Origin: Thamnidium elegans
Taxonomy: Eukaryota > Mucoromycota > Mucoromycetes > Mucorales > Mucoraceae
Assembly: GCA_025201345.1 (NCBI GenBank)
Contig: JAIXMG010000018.1
Location: forward strand, 248,001-312,000
Length of the DNA: 64,000 nt
Direction of reading: 5' to 3'
Below, in pieces: positions 10,152-20,199 of this stretch. The translations under genes were made by a program, and so were the position numbers. Every line of letters starts with the position of its first letter. Position 1 is the first letter of the stretch. Under the pieces are notes generated by a model. That model ran no database searches and was not told the DNA's origin. It saw only the letters and a list, made by a program, of their open reading frames with translations.

Positions 10152-13097
10152 TTATAAATTATTATCATTTACAACCGCAGTAATAGTTACTTGTTCTTCT
10201 ACAGCAACGAATTCTACTAGAGCCTTTTTAAAGGAAGTACCCTGAAGTTGAGTTAAAATAGGATGAGCGATTTCACACAACTTTGATTTTTCGTCAGAAG
10301 TCAAGGTTTCGATAGAGATGAGTTTAATAACAAAGCCTAATCCACGAGCTTGGTCAGATAAGATTTCTCGCATGGTATCCTGATTTTCCAAGGCAGTCAA
10401 GAGAATCGATTTAGCTTGTTCTTCCATATCCTGATTGATTAATTTTAACAGAATTTGAGTTCCTAATTTATGTGTAGCTATTTGAGTAAGATGAGGAGCT
10501 AAGCGAGAAGCTAATAGCGTATATCTATTTTTTAATTTAGAGGATTCAATTAACCATGAAAGCAAGAGTGCACCGTTAGTATGAATTGAGAGTGCAACTG
10601 AATTTTGCAATAAAGCTGCAGCGATAAATATCTACATATATATGTACACTTTAGCCATAATATAATAAATAATATTATAATATAAAAAAAACTTACCTGT
10701 TGTGTGGGTGTAATTAAAGCACCTTCCAAGATACCTCGCATAGCTCTAGCACCGAATCTACCTTGAGCAATATGTACAAACTTTTCTACTATGGCGTTCA
10801 TAATAAACTGACTATCTCCACTCATTCTTAAACAACATTGAACTACATAGTTGCCAAATTGATCTAATAATAAGGGAGGTATAAATGGTTGAATATGTGC
10901 GCATACAATTTGAATTTGTTGAGGTAATTTTAAAGAATCAATTATCTTTTGAGCTGCCCATGTTCCGTTTTTATGAACTCCCATTGCTGCTAAATGAGGT
11001 GCAACCGATTTTAACATGATGGTCTTCATATCTTCTGAACATTTTTCGAATAACCGTTGAACAACTGTATTTCCAATATAATCTAAATAAAAGGGGGAAA
11101 GAAAAAAGTATTTAGTAAGATAAAAGTATTTTTTTTTTGACTCTTGCTTTACCACTGCATATTTCAGCTAATTCATCTAAACAATCAAGTGCGATTGCAT
11201 CTATTTCAGCGGTATCGGTAGTAACATCTAATTTCTTTCGAATATCTCTTAATTTGGAAGCATCGTGTCTTCTATGAAGTCCATATTCAGGAACAGGAGG
11301 AATAGATTCAAAATAAGAAGATGATTGAAGTGATTTAACAAGTTCGATGGCATTATCTGCAGCACCAAGTTGTTTCATTAAAGACCATAATTCCATATTC
11401 ACTTGATTACTCATATCATCATTGGAAGAAGCGTTAGAAAGAGGCTGCTTTGGTGATGCTTTGGCAAGTAAAGGAACTTTGGCAAAGCCAATACGGACAC
11501 CCCAAAGGTCCTGGACTCTTGGATCGTTTTGTAAAAGTGCGTCACGGGCGTTTGATGCACTTTCAACTGTTTCGTAATTGATAAATGCGCAATTCTTGTG
11601 AGATAAAACTCGAATAGATTCAATAATACCGAATAATGAAAATACACGATCTAATATAGCTTGAGTTGTAGTTACGGGCATATTACCAAGCCCTTTTTTT
11701 TTTTATAAGAAAATGTTAGCATGAATTTATATAAAGGAAAAAAAAACTTACAAAGAGCTCTGGTAGGTTGAGATACAACGGGTATTTCAATAGGTGTAGT
11801 TACAGCTAATGTCTCTGCTCTTCCATAGCCTATACGAACAATGCAACTTCCAATACGACCACCCAAATTGCTTAATACATCATCTTTTGCACGAACAGCA
11901 TCATCCAAGTGATAGAAATTAATAAATGCGCACTCTTTTTCCATCAAGAGCCTTACACTTTCAATTGGGCCATAGTTGGAAAATAATCGCGTAAGGCCGT
12001 CGACAGTAATCGACATATCTATATTACCAATCCATAATGACCGTGAAATAGCAGAATTGTGTTGTTGGGTATTTAAATTACTAGTTGTAGAGATAAAATT
12101 TGATCTATTATTATTCTAATAATAATAATTAGTAAAAAAAAAAAAAAAAAATAAAAAAAAAAAAAAAAATACTTTACTTCTATTAATGTATTTTGGCTTG
12201 TATTATCAATAGATATCATATTTGCTAATAACTCCGAATCACCTAATGATAATGGTGGTTCAATCATAGCATCGTATTCTTCATCATGAAGAGTACCTAA
12301 TTGCATTTTCCATAAAGAAGATAATCCAGGTGGAGTTAATCGGCTATAGTCCATTCTTCCCATACTAGAAGCTCTTGGTCTATTACCAACAGTTGAAGAA
12401 GTATCTAACGAAGAAGAAGGCTGATGAAAGTTATTGATTCGGGACCTTGTCGGAGTCGTATCCTGTTGGTATGTAACTGTATTATTCACAGAATAAGATC
12501 TTCCTCTTGAACTTATTCTTGGTTTATTATCATTTTCTTCATCTAAACCAATAGATCTTAATGTACGAGCAATAGAAAAATCGTCGTCACCTTGTAATAA
12601 CTGTTCTGTAGAAGGAGAGATAGGTTCTTGTCCCCAAGAATACATGTTTGGCATTTGCAAACTAGCAGGAGTAGGAAGAGTTAATGAACCAGAACGATGT
12701 CTATTGCCATTACTAGTGGAAGAGGTATTATTGCTACTATTATTTAAATAATTGGATTGAGGTATTATTGGAGGTTGGTTCATATAAGCTAATGAGGGCA
12801 TTGTACCAGCTCGAGCACGACGTAAAGGTTGTTGGTTGTTCATAAGATAAGAAGAAGAAGAAGTCTTCTGCGGTTGTAAATAAGTGTTGTCTAGTATACT
12901 GTCAAGGTAACTGTAAGCGTCATTTGAATCTGTTTCTTCCAATACTACATCTAGGTCTCTAAAAAAAAAGTAGTAAAATAAGATGAGTACTTTTTATGAC
13001 CAATATTATCTCTCTCTTTTTTTTTTTTTTTTTTTTACCTCGCAGAAGGAAAGGAAGTATTAGAAGAAAGCCTATCTTTAACAGTAGTATGTTGCAT
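10152..13097 (-). CDS. Jsn1/Puf2-type RNA-binding protein (two RRMs plus Pumilio repeats)
   Basis: mRNA-binding regulator. In yeast, Jsn1 and Puf2 bind mRNAs of membrane proteins, and Jsn1 also links Arp2/3 to mitochondria. Six exons (13097-13039, 12958-12178, 12115-11752, 11692-11153, 11082-10697, 10631-10152) sum to 869 residues in one frame. The Ser/Asn-rich N-terminus has RRARAGTMPS. RRM1 has LWIGNI and ECAFINF; RRM2 has LWLGNM and NCAFINYE. Both are RNP2/RNP1 pairs. PUF repeats follow: YIGNTVVQRLFEKCSE, HKNGTWAAQKIID, QFGNYVVQCCLR, HTNGALLLSWLIE, HKLGTQILLKLI. The start is the ATG of MQHTTVKD, two codon blocks before the long exon; the second exon alone has no ATG. Confidence 0.9.
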
Positions 13098-13109
13098 ATA
13101 AATAATACT

Positions 13110-13205
13110 ATATATATAACAAAAAGAAAAGAAAGGAAAGAAGAAAAAGAAAAAGAAAAAGAAAAAGAGAAAGAGAAAGAGAAAGAGAAAGAGAAAGAGA
13201 GATAA
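13110..13205. repeat. Purine-rich GAAAAA/GAAAGA tract
   Basis: A simple repeat of A-rich hexamers lies just upstream of the Jsn1-like start, in its probable 5' leader or promoter. Confidence 0.8.
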
Positions 13206-13278
13206 AGAAAATAAGAAAAGGAGGGTTAAAGGGGTTGTTTATATGTGTATAAACTTTAATTTTATTTATTATTATTAT

Positions 13279-14444
13279 TTAATAAGAGTAGATTCCTTTT
13301 CCGCTCTTTTTACCCATCCATCCAGCATCAACATACTTTTGTAATAATACGCTAGGACGGTACTTGGAATCACCAGTATTTTCATGAAGTACCTTCATAA
13401 TCGCAAGACATGTATCTAAACCGATGAAATCGGCTAAAGTTAAAGGACCCATTGGCATATTTGTACCTAATTTCATGGTAATATCAATATCTTCAGCAGA
13501 AGCAGCACCCTATGATAATACCATGTATTATTAGTACACACAATGTTCTATATCATTCTAAAATAAAATATTACTTACACATTCTAAAAGCATAACAGCT
13601 TCATTAATATAAGGCATTAAAAGTCTATTGGCTACAAAACCAGGAATATCTTGAACTACTGTAGTAGTCTTTCCCATAGCCTGAGCCAAGTTACGAGTCT
13701 CAGCAAGTACTTGTTCACTAGTGGCTAAACCAGGAATAATTTCAACCAATTTCATGACAGGTACAGGGTTCATAAAATGCATACCAATCACTTGCTCGGC
13801 TCTCTTAGTAGCAGCAGCAATTTTGGTAATACTAATGGAGCTAGTGTTGGTAGCCAAAATACTGGATGGCTTACAGATATTGTCCAAGTCACGGAAGATG
13901 GCTGATTTGATGTCCATGTTTTCAGAGGCTGCTTCAATAACGAAATCAACATCACTAAGACCAGATAAACTGTTGGTAGTAGAAACTAATTCTCTAGTAA
14001 TTTTGGCGTGTTCTTCAGTAATCTTGTTCTTTGTAACATCCTTTTGCAAGAGTTTATCTATTTATTTTTTTTAATTTATTTTTTTTAAAAAAAAAACTAT
14101 ATTTTAACACGCTTACCCATAAAGACCATGCCCTTATCAGTTTGGGCTTGACTGACATCCATTAAAACAACAGGAAGACGAGTGACATTAGCCGCTACAT
14201 AAGCAATGCCAAGGCCCATTTGACCTGAACCAATTACGCCAACACGTTTAACATTACCAACCTATTAATAAACTATAAGTTTATATTCTATATATGCATA
14301 ACTTAATATACTTACAGAAGTTGATAAACCCCTAACTTGCCCCTATATATATATTAATTTTTTTTTTAGAAACTAGTAAATTCCAACTCTTCCTCCAAAA
14401 AAATTTGTTACCTTAACACTGTTGAAAACTCTGGGAATAAGCAT
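13279..14444 (-). CDS. 3-hydroxyacyl-CoA dehydrogenase, mitochondrial type (HADH/HBD)
   Basis: NAD-dependent oxidation of 3-hydroxyacyl-CoA (short-chain beta-oxidation or butyrate metabolism). Five exons (14444-14412, 14342-14316, 14261-14117, 14057-13579, 13509-13279) give 304 residues, the family length. The N-terminal 20 residues ([20 protein letters not shown]) look like a mitochondrial presequence. The Rossmann motif is [18 protein letters not shown]. Catalytic and substrate motifs are [40 protein letters not shown] and [20 protein letters not shown]. The C-terminus [11 protein letters not shown] has no peroxisomal SKL signal, which supports mitochondria. One exon is only 27 bases. Confidence 0.93.
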
Positions 14445-14770
14445 ATTATAGTTTTATATACCAAATAAGAAAGAATAAACAAAAGGTTGTGTGCCTTGAA
14501 GTTTAATAAAAATTATAATAAATAAAAAAGTACACCATCACGTGCTCGTGAGAAACTATTTTATAGATGTAATGGAAAAAGAAGTTCAATTTCTAATTAG
14601 GCTTTGAAGCTCAGTACACTCTTTAACACGCTTTAGTTTTCCGTTCACGATAACTATATGGACCTTCTTCCTGTTCCACAGCTAGAAATAATGAATTCAG
14701 AAGATTATAGAAACTGATATATAAAGAGACCGTTTGAATCAAATAAAGCGAACAAACTTAGGAATTTAAG

Positions 14771-14826
14771 TATCTTTGAATTAAGAAACTTGATAATAAA
14801 ACCTTAAATAGAAGCTACTGAAAAAT
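14771..14826 (+). repeat. Dispersed repeat copy A
   Basis: Shares TCTTTGAAT-AAGAAACTTGAT, then AAAAC, and AAGCTACTGAAA in the same order with 16894-16970. It lacks about 23 bases in the middle. It is a diverged copy of an unknown element. Confidence 0.55.
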
Positions 14827-14924
14827 ACAATTAATGAATGTTGTTTATATATTTTAATATATGACCATCATTGGCTTTTTTTTTTTTACAGCCGTACATC
14901 TTTCGGGCATACTGTTTGTAAGTT

Positions 14925-15035
14925 TTAAACACATGTCATGTTCATTCTTCTTGGATAAGGGCATTCAATTATACGTTTATGTCTACCTAGAATATACCAA
15001 AAGTTTTCAATTGGATTTAAATACGAAAATCCGTT
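14925..15035 (-). pseudogene. Tc1/mariner-type transposase C-terminal remnant
   Basis: On the minus strand the frame reads SYLNPIENFWYILGRHKR, the LNPIE-x-x-W block holding the third catalytic residue (E) of DD34E transposases. The segment ends at a stop after about 37 codons. No upstream catalytic Asp blocks are recognisable. It is a short decayed fragment. Confidence 0.6.
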
Positions 15036-15549
15036 ATACCTATCCAAATTTTGTGTCGAAGTCTGTTACGAGATAAACTCAACTTATTCGTTTCATTCTT
15101 TTATATACTAATTTTTACTCTTTATTTTCCTTATTCTGTCTTTTCGTTCTGTCTGTCCCTTTCGTTATTTTTTATAATCAATTGTAAGTTTTCATATTTA
15201 TTTCATGAATAAAATCGCACTATATTTACACAACCTTCTATCGGCAGCACCTAAGCATAATTCCCTGAGTTTACCCTTTTCTTAGATAGATTTGTTAAAC
15301 TGATATAATTAGTTCGGTTAATACTGATTTTCTGGAGGGCATGATAATACTATTACATGAATAAAAAGATGAATTGTACACAATAAAATATTTATTGCCA
15401 GTGTTAAATTCCCTCCTTCTATTTTGTATACGATAGAATACGCAGCTTCGTCGCCTTTCGTAATAGTAAAGAAAGCCTGCTTAGAAACAGCCTTTAAAAT
15501 TAACTTAGTGACTCTTGATAGTTGACAACGAAAACGCCATCTTTACGGT

Positions 15550-15566
15550 TCCGCGGCTCCCGCGGA
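15550..15566. repeat. GC-rich perfect hairpin
   Basis: TCCGCGG-CTC-CCGCGGA is a 7-bp perfect inverted repeat with a 3-base loop. It is conspicuous in AT-rich surroundings, 170 bases upstream of the HAD gene start. Its function is unknown. Confidence 0.7.
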
Positions 15567-15736
15567 TCAAGGAAAAACATTTAGCAATAGCATTAAAGTT
15601 CGTAACGACAAACAGACAAACGTTTCTAATCTTTTCGTACTCAATTTTTCCGTAGTATACCGTTTATATAGCAATATAAAAGAAAAAAAAGAAGAAAAAA
15701 GTATACTTTCTCTCTTTCGTCCAAAAAAAAAAAAAA

Positions 15737-16546
15737 ATGACACCAACAGGCACTAAAAACTTTCTCGCGAAAGCAATTATTTTCGATTTAGATGGTACAA
15801 TGGTAGATACTACTCCACTTGTAGAACATCACTGGCACTTATTCGCCAAAGAAAACGGGTTAGACGGTTATAAGGCAAGTACTTTTAAAAAAAATTATGG
15901 GTATGCATAAAAAATTTGCGTCTAAATATGTAGTTTTACTTTGTATAGATTCTTGAAGGATCTCATGGTGTACGCACAATGGAAACCTTTGAAAAATGGA
16001 CTCCTCATAAAGCAACACCAGAAGAGGTAGCAGAATTTGAAAGAAAATTAGCAGATGAATCTGATGGAGTCAGAGTATTACCTGGTGTTATATCCTTATT
16101 AGAAAAAATACCTACAGATAAATGGGGTATTTACACTGGTGGTACTCAATACATGGCTAAAAAAAGATTAGAGCAAAGTAAACTTCCTAGACCCGGTACT
16201 GTTATTTGTGGTGACATGGTAAAACTTTTTTATATTTAAATATATTTATTGTTCTAATGAATTATCATTTTAGCTTACAAAAGGAAAGCCTGATCCAGCA
16301 GGTTACATTCGTGCTGCTAAGGAAGTTGGATACCAAGGTAATGAAGTAATTGTGTTTGAAGATGCACCCGCCGGTGTCAAATCCGGTCGTGATGCTGGCG
16401 CTGTTGTCATTGCTTGTGCGACGTCGCATACCGTAGATCAATTGAAGGACGCTGGCGCACATTGTGTAGTTAAATTTTTGACAGATGTAGATCTTACTGT
16501 TTTACCAGACGGCTCATTAAAAGTCGAGGTAAAAAATATACTTTAA
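15737..16546 (+). CDS. HAD-superfamily sugar/glycerol phosphatase (GPP1/DOG type)
   Basis: Mg-dependent phosphatase, likely glycerol-3-phosphatase or 2-deoxyglucose-6-phosphatase class, cytosolic. Exons are 15737-15874, 15949-16218 and 16274-16546, giving 226 residues. Motif I is IIFDLDGTMVDTTP. GSHGVRTME is the substrate-lid motif seen in yeast Gpp1. Motif II is IYTGGTQ, motif III is KGKPDPAGY, and motif IV is VIVFEDAPAGVKSG. The first intron must start GC (AAG|GCAAGT at 15875): this is the only donor that keeps phase with the acceptor at 15948, and it fits the GC-AG consensus. The exact substrate cannot be told. Confidence 0.9.
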
Positions 16547-16591
16547 TTCTATAATTACTATAAACTTTATTCGCGCTTAATAAAGTTGTTC

Positions 16592-16633
<42 letters not shown>

Positions 16634-16893
16634 TTGTGTGATAATCATATATCTACTGTAACCACCAGATAGTACATATATTACGTAATCGTGGTTAAGA
16701 CAACTCTTAAGCATGTACTTTTTCTATCATATACAGTTTTTGGTTATACTTTAAGGAGAAAGATACACACGCCAGGTTTCTTTATAACTAGTGCCTCATT
16801 ATTATTTATTTAAAAAATATACCTCAGATATACTACGATCAAATAGAAATTGTCACTTTTTTACGAACAAAAACAATTATCCATATGATATAG

Positions 16894-16970
16894 CATCTTT
16901 GAATAAAGAAACTTGATATTAAAACTTTAACCAGATAAATTTTAATTTTACATATAAGCTACTGAAATAT
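16894..16970 (+). repeat. Dispersed repeat copy B
   Basis: Second copy of the repeat at 14771-14826, with the same order of conserved blocks plus a 23-base AT insert. The two flank the HAD gene at 2.1 kb distance. Confidence 0.55.
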
Positions 16971-17046
16971 ATATATCATACTTCACTGAAGATATTCATA
17001 TTAAGCATTGTATAAATATATCCTCTTCCGTTACGCTCATACTGTA

Positions 17047-17225
17047 TGAACCACGCAGTAAACATTTCCTCTTGACAAAAATTCGTCATTACATCGTATC
17101 TCTTTCAAGTATCTAAATCCCAACAACCCCTCTCCCTCCTCGGTAAGTGTCATATAAAGTCCTGGTTCATAGTTCTCACGACCATTGTTGTGAAACTGAA
17201 TAGCATACCGACTTAAAAAAAATCA
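17047..17225 (-). other. Orphan coding-like stretch
   Basis: The minus-strand frame reads RYAIQFHNNGRENYEPGLY and continues through about 57 codons of balanced, non-repetitive composition to a TGA at 17047. There is no start ATG, but an AG acceptor-like site sits at its 5' edge. It lies 75 bases beyond the dymeclin stop. I cannot assign a family. It could be an exon of an overlapping transcript or a gene remnant. Confidence 0.35.
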
Positions 17226-17301
17226 AATAGGGTTTTTAAAAAGTATATTTCATTCATTTATTACTCGCAAAAAAACGCACACATATTATAAACAAAGATT
17301 T

Positions 17302-20028
17302 TTATAGTTCTTCATTCATCAAACGATGATTATCAAGAACATGACTCTTCTCTTCACTCCAGTAAATAAAAGTTCGACGATGGACAAGGGCCCAAATATA
17401 GGGTATAAAGAATTCATACGAATCACGTTCCTCTTCATATTGAAATTTAATATCAGGTAAAGACTAGAAAAGGTATTAGAGAAAGAAAGAGTTTTTTTTT
17501 TTAAAAAAAAAAAAAAGAAAACGTACCACAAGTTTCGTGTTAGACCATGTACGAGAAGCTTGTTCTATTAACCTTAGTACCTCGTTTGACGAAGGAGCCT
17601 TTAAATTTGCTTCGGATACTCTAGCATTAAAGAAATGAATGACGTGATCAAGGTTTTGAACAAGATCAGATAATCTTTGATGTAATTGAAAAGGTGCAAA
17701 TATTTCTCTCTTTTGTAAAAGGGCATACACCAATTGAGAATTATGTTTTAACCTGTGAGTCAAGGTAGAATTGATAATTTCCAAAATGAGAGCTAAAAGG
17801 TCTTCATAAATGGCAACATCATCCGATTGTTTCTCTACTAGTTTTGTAAACCGTCTTGCTAATAATTCGAATAAACTAAATAAAAAAAAAGAGAGATTAA
17901 TTTAAAATATTACAGATGTTTTGTGTACGTGTGTGTCACTATTTACCTGACAATTCTTTGAGCTACATAAGCATGCATGTCTGACATTGTGTTTGACATA
18001 TTTGCTAAAATTGCTAAACAATTGGTATGAAGATAAATATCTTTTTGTTGAGATAAATTCAATTGTAATGTACGAATTAATACAAGTGTCATTAAACCAC
18101 CTAATGAAATAGACTTTAATAAAGGTCTTTCGGTAAACCAAGTGATATTATGAACAATCTGTATTTTTTGAAAAAAATTTAATGCACAAAATACACAACA
18201 TAGCAATATAGATACTTACAATTTTTTGAATAGCTTCGTTATTTACATCATCCTGACTAAGTATTAACAAAATAGTCATCAAGATATAAACTTGAGAATA
18301 ATTAGTTTTGCCTTCAACAGATTCATAAATCAATTTTAGTATAGGTAAATACTAAAAAGTATATTTTGTTTAGTAAAAACAAGTAAATTTAAAAAATATG
18401 TAGGATAATACTTTACAATCGTTTCTTGGTCTGTTCTAGATAAAACGTACACTCTAAACGATTCATTCTCTACTAAAATAAAATAAAATAATAACATTCG
18501 TTCTTCTATATGTAACGATTTAATAAATATTTCAAACAAGTTCTTGAATGAAATTAAATGCATCTTTCGATCACCCCCATCTATATCACTCGATAGTACT
18601 ATTTTAATATATATATATATATATATATCAGTAATCCAAATCTTTTTTTTTTTTTGTGAGTCCTAATTTACACTTTACCGTGGTGATCATTCAAATTGGC
18701 AATAGCATATCGATATAATTTTATCCATTTGCTATTCTCTGTTTCCTTGGAAATAGACTGGCTTCCTAACAACAACAGCAACAATAAACTACGGTCAGCT
18801 ACAGGCATTGTATCGGCATCAGAATTGGAACCCATGCGAGAAGAAAAAAAGTAATTGTACGCAGTATACATGACACTTGAGGATTGCGGTGGTGGGACCC
18901 TTTGTTCTATCAAGTTTTCCAATAACCTAGCAACTACTGTCTCTGCACGGTTACCAAATTTAGACATTAGTATACCCAAAAAATAATTATCGTCTGTTAA
19001 TTTGGAGTGCTGTAATTGTGTTGAACATAAAACAAGAAATGTGTTTAATACTTCAGTATAGAATTCATAATTAGAATAATTCGAACTAAAAAAAGGGGCG
19101 TTAGTCTCTTATCCCTCTTTATCTCTTATATATATTTTACTTTGGGTCCATATTGATTAATACATAAAGTAATGATTCTAATAACTCCTCTGCTTTGGAT
19201 ACTGTATCATCATCTTCAAATTGCTGGATAATTTCCTTATTTGTCAAATTGCCTGCAAATTGCTTTGTAAAGACACGTATTAAAAATAATGTGTTGTAAG
19301 TCTCTGTTGGGATCGTTCTTAAATAGCCCGTTAGTTTTTTATTTGCTTTATATATATAAAAAGGAAACCGCCATGCTTACTCTAAACTGTTGGTTTGTAA
19401 CTGTTTTAATAATCCAAGTAGATGACTTAACAACTTGTTGAAATTACGTGTTCTGGTATTATTGGCAGCTACACAAAACAAAACAAAAAAATATTAATAC
19501 TTTAGAAACATATTGAATAAGAGAAAAAAAGGTACCCAATTCTATAGATAACCCTATTGTGGTCATTTCCAAGTCATAAGCGTCTTGACTATAGTATAAT
19601 ATATCAATTAAAAAAAACTTTAAAATTATCAAGGGTTTCTTTTTTTCTTTTTACGGATTATGTGAAGCAGGATATTTTTCTGCGGATAGAAATTCCCAGT
19701 CAGTTACGGTAGTTGCAGAACAAATGGGTTTAATAGAAGCTAATTGAGAAGCAGAAAAGAAGTGATGGTATTCAACAGGTGGTTTATGGTGTGACGGGGC
19801 AGTATATTTATTAGGCTGTACCTGAGGTTGAGAAATAGGTGATAATACCGAGAAAGAGTCAGATAGTTCAAGTGAAGGTGAACGAGGAGAAGTTAAAGGT
19901 GTATTATTATTAATATTATTATTATTATTATTATTGGTTGTACTATTAAAATTAGAAGGTCTTCTTGAGTTAGATGCTGGTGCTGTTAATGTTTTATTAG
20001 GTGCTGTTAACACATTATGTGAATTCAT
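17302..20028 (-). CDS. Dymeclin-family protein
   Basis: Golgi-associated peripheral protein of the Dymeclin/Hid1 group, implicated in trafficking. Ten coding exons can be joined in phase from 20028 to 17302. The N-terminus is Ser/Asn-rich with a poly-Asn run (19910-19940). Downstream segments match dymeclin: SNYEFYTEVLNTFLVLCSTQ, HTNCLAILANMSNTMSDMHA with AQRIVSLFELLARR, LEIINSTLTHRLKHNSQLVY, ALLQKREIFAPF, DLVQNLDHVIHFFNARV, and the C-terminal EFFIPYIWALV. Human dymeclin carries the same order (NSCL-LVYALLYKR, DIMQNID-FFSSR, EEFFIPYVW). The first exon is less conserved, so its start is less certain. It is head to head with kinesin, 171 bases apart. Confidence 0.87.
18609..18628. repeat. (TA)n in dymeclin intron
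   Basis: A pure TA dinucleotide run inside an intron. Confidence 0.8.
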
Positions 20029-20199
20029 TTGTTTTAAGCCTAAAACGTTTTACAACAAGAAAAAGAAAAAAAAAAACTCACAGGACTTTTAAAAAAGGCG
20101 CGTTTTGTAATTTTTTTATATTATTAACGCTCATTTTTCTTCTTTCTTTTTCTTTCCCTTTTCTTTTTTCTTTTTTTTTTATATACAAGTAAAAAAAAA
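20029..20199. promoter_or_regulatory. Shared divergent promoter region
   Basis: The 171 bases between the dymeclin and kinesin starts hold CT-rich and T-rich tracts on the kinesin side. No distinct TATA box is seen. Confidence 0.4.

Larger units (their letters stand above)
14445..15736. other. Repeat- and remnant-bearing intergenic spacer
   Basis: This 1.3-kb spacer contains a diverged repeat (14771-14826), a Tc1/mariner transposase fragment (14925-15035), an unassigned open stretch on the minus strand (about 15330-15537) and a GC-rich hairpin (15550-15566). The last 60 bases are the A-rich leader of the HAD phosphatase gene. Confidence 0.7.
16547..17301. other. Spacer with T/A palindrome, repeat copy and orphan reading frame
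   Basis: Contains a T-run/A-run palindrome (16591-16632), repeat copy B (16894-16970) and a minus-strand open stretch without ATG (17047-17225) described separately. Confidence 0.6.
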
